A stretch of 64,000 bases of DNA, from contig NZ_JACIGK010000008.1 in the NCBI RefSeq assembly GCF_014197915.1, positions 92,781 to 156,780 on the forward strand. The letters are read 5' to 3'. This DNA is from Roseospira visakhapatnamensis. GTDB lineage: Bacteria; Pseudomonadota; Alphaproteobacteria; Rhodospirillales; Rhodospirillaceae. The notes under the pieces were generated by a model, which had not been told where the DNA came from, did no database searches, and saw only the letters and a program-made list of their open reading frames with translations. The translations under genes and the position numbers were made by a program. This document shows, piece after piece, positions 63,247 through 64,000 of the stretch (its first letter is position 1; every line of letters begins with the position of its first letter).

Positions 63247-63909
63247 ATGCGGGGCCGCTTCATCACCCTGGAAGGCGGCGAGGGGACCGGGAAGTCCACG
63301 CAAGCGCGTCACCTGGCCGCCTGGCTTCGGGCACGGGGACACACGGTGGTGGAAACCCGGGAGCCGGGCGGGTCCTCCGGCGCCGAGGCCCTGCGCGCGG
63401 TGCTGGTGGACGCGCCCGTGGACGGCTGGGACGCGGTTGGCGAGGCGCTTCTCCTGTCGGCGGCGCGACGCGATCACTTGCGCCATGTCATCTGGCCGGC
63501 GCTGCGGCGCGGCGATTGGGTGGTGTGCGATCGCTTCGCGGATTCCACCCTGGCCTATCAGGGCCATGGTCACGGCCTCGCTCCGGAAACCCTGGAAGTC
63601 CTCTATGAACTGGTCGCCGGGCCGTTCGGTCCCGATCTGACCCTGGTCCTGGATCTGGATCCGAACGTGGGCCTGATGCGCGCCCGCGCCCGTGGCGCCG
63701 TGACCCGTTTCGAGGCCCTGGACATCGCGTTCCACGCCCGGGTGCGGCTGGGCTTCCTGGACATCGCCGGTCATGAACCGGAACGCTGCACGGTGATCGC
63801 GGCCGACGGCGACGAGGACACGGTCACGGCGCGGACGATCAAGGCGGTGCAGGCGCGCATCGAGGCGTGGTCCGCCGACGAGGGCATGCTCACCGGACGC
63901 GTGTCCTAG
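63247..63909 (+). CDS. tmk: Thymidylate kinase
   Basis: A 220-residue kinase that phosphorylates dTMP to dTDP. The P-loop GGEGTGKST is at residues 10-18, the DR(F/Y) motif in VVCDRFADST, and the TREPGGSSGAE segment binds dTMP. The lid region near 150-160 has the arginines RARARG. ATG 63247 is chosen because GAGGGGG lies 6 nt upstream; the earlier in-frame ATG is not family-like. Its TAG stop is the first three bases of an insertion-sequence end. The usual next gene, holB, is not seen before the window ends. Confidence 0.95.
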   Translation: MRGRFITLEGGEGTGKSTQARHLAAWLRARGHTVVETREPGGSSGAEALRAVLVDAPVDGWDAVGEALLLSAARRDHLRHVIWPALRRGDWVVCDRFADSTLAYQGHGHGLAPETLEVLYELVAGPFGPDLTLVLDLDPNVGLMRARARGAVTRFEALDIAFHARVRLGFLDIAGHEPERCTVIAADGDEDTVTARTIKAVQARIEAWSADEGMLTGRVS

Positions 63910-64000
63910 CAGTCTGTCGGATTTGGGCGGGCTCGGGTAGAATCGGTCTATGGCTCAAGTCATCAGGATCGGGCGATGGCGAACTTCATCTCGGACGATC
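63907..64000 (+). mobile_element. Left end of an insertion sequence (runs off the window)
   Basis: It begins TAGCAGTCTGTCGGATTT (63907-63924), a terminal-repeat-like sequence shared with 11717-11734. A leader and the start of a transposase-like frame follow. The family is probably IS1182-like by its MANFI... start, but that is a guess. The rest is outside the window. Confidence 0.55.
63976..64000 (+). CDS. Transposase N-terminus (partial)
   Basis: ATG 63976 opens M-A-N-F-I-S-D-D, preceded by GGATCGGG. This resembles N-termini of IS1182-family transposases as I remember them. Only eight residues are inside the window, so the family assignment is weak. Confidence 0.45.

Overview
The window is a high-GC, gene-dense stretch of bacterial chromosome, most likely from an alphaproteobacterium of the Rhodospirillales (Rhodospirillum/Roseospira-like). 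The evidence is a complete core of the ethylmalonyl-CoA pathway (meaA, ccr, mcd), ccoNOQP for cbb3 oxidase, two-gene glutamate synthase in the order gltD-gltB, a hup/tRNA-Val pair, and the tail order mltB-like, rlpA, dac, tmk. Most calls are ordinary chromosomal genes. Accessory content is limited to one sugar-acid catabolic island and a few small repeats and insertion-sequence traces.

Layout. 1-1.3 kb: tRNA-Val(UAC) and HU. 1.7-7.2 kb: divergent meaA and ccr-mcd, the carbon-assimilation core that turns crotonyl-CoA into methylsuccinyl-CoA and onward. 7.3-11.7 kb: DUF3126 protein, a glycine-betaine/choline-type ABC importer and a DUF4336 protein. 11.8-14.8 kb: HAD dehalogenase-type enzyme and an Slt-type lytic transglycosylase. 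14.9-25.3 kb: the hexuronate/hexonate island. One strand carries a GntR/FadR repressor, an L-galactonate-dehydrogenase-like enzyme, TRAP transporter dctPQM, uxaA and uxaB. Divergently lies a gene fusing a KDG-kinase-like PfkB domain to a complete methylglyoxal synthase domain. A separate conventional kdgK is convergent with it. Two matching operators, one before gntR and one on the fusion gene's promoter, tie the two arms together.

25.5-29 kb: ccoNOQP, with an FNR/FixK-type box about 380 bp upstream of ccoN. 29.7-38.5 kb: SppA, a 1304-residue hybrid histidine kinase with REC and HPt domains, an SPFH/NfeD pair and a single-domain response regulator. 38.6-43.6 kb: DUF2892 protein, Crp-family regulator, TerC, GNAT acetyltransferase, amidase and SSB. 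43.7-49.3 kb: a 135-bp CTAG-bounded double-hairpin element, a GAF/degenerate-GGDEF protein, gyrA, coaD and a cyclophilin. 49.4-52.3 kb: a GT39-like membrane glycosyltransferase and uppP. 52.5-58.7 kb: gltD-gltB. 58.8-63.9 kb: cell-wall enzymes and tmk. The window ends inside the left end of an insertion sequence placed exactly at the tmk stop codon.

The most unusual item is the kinase-methylglyoxal synthase fusion at 23006-24358. All methylglyoxal synthase catalytic residues are intact, whereas the kinase half has altered sugar-binding and GxGD-loop residues. It sits in a pathway whose products (pyruvate and triose phosphate) lead to the methylglyoxal synthase substrate. Other points of interest are the paired operators, a promoter-to-terminator segment without an ORF before rlpA (candidate sRNA or leader), the double-hairpin element, two copies of a REP-like palindrome, and a solo insertion-sequence end. 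All calls are from reading the sequence; no database search was run.
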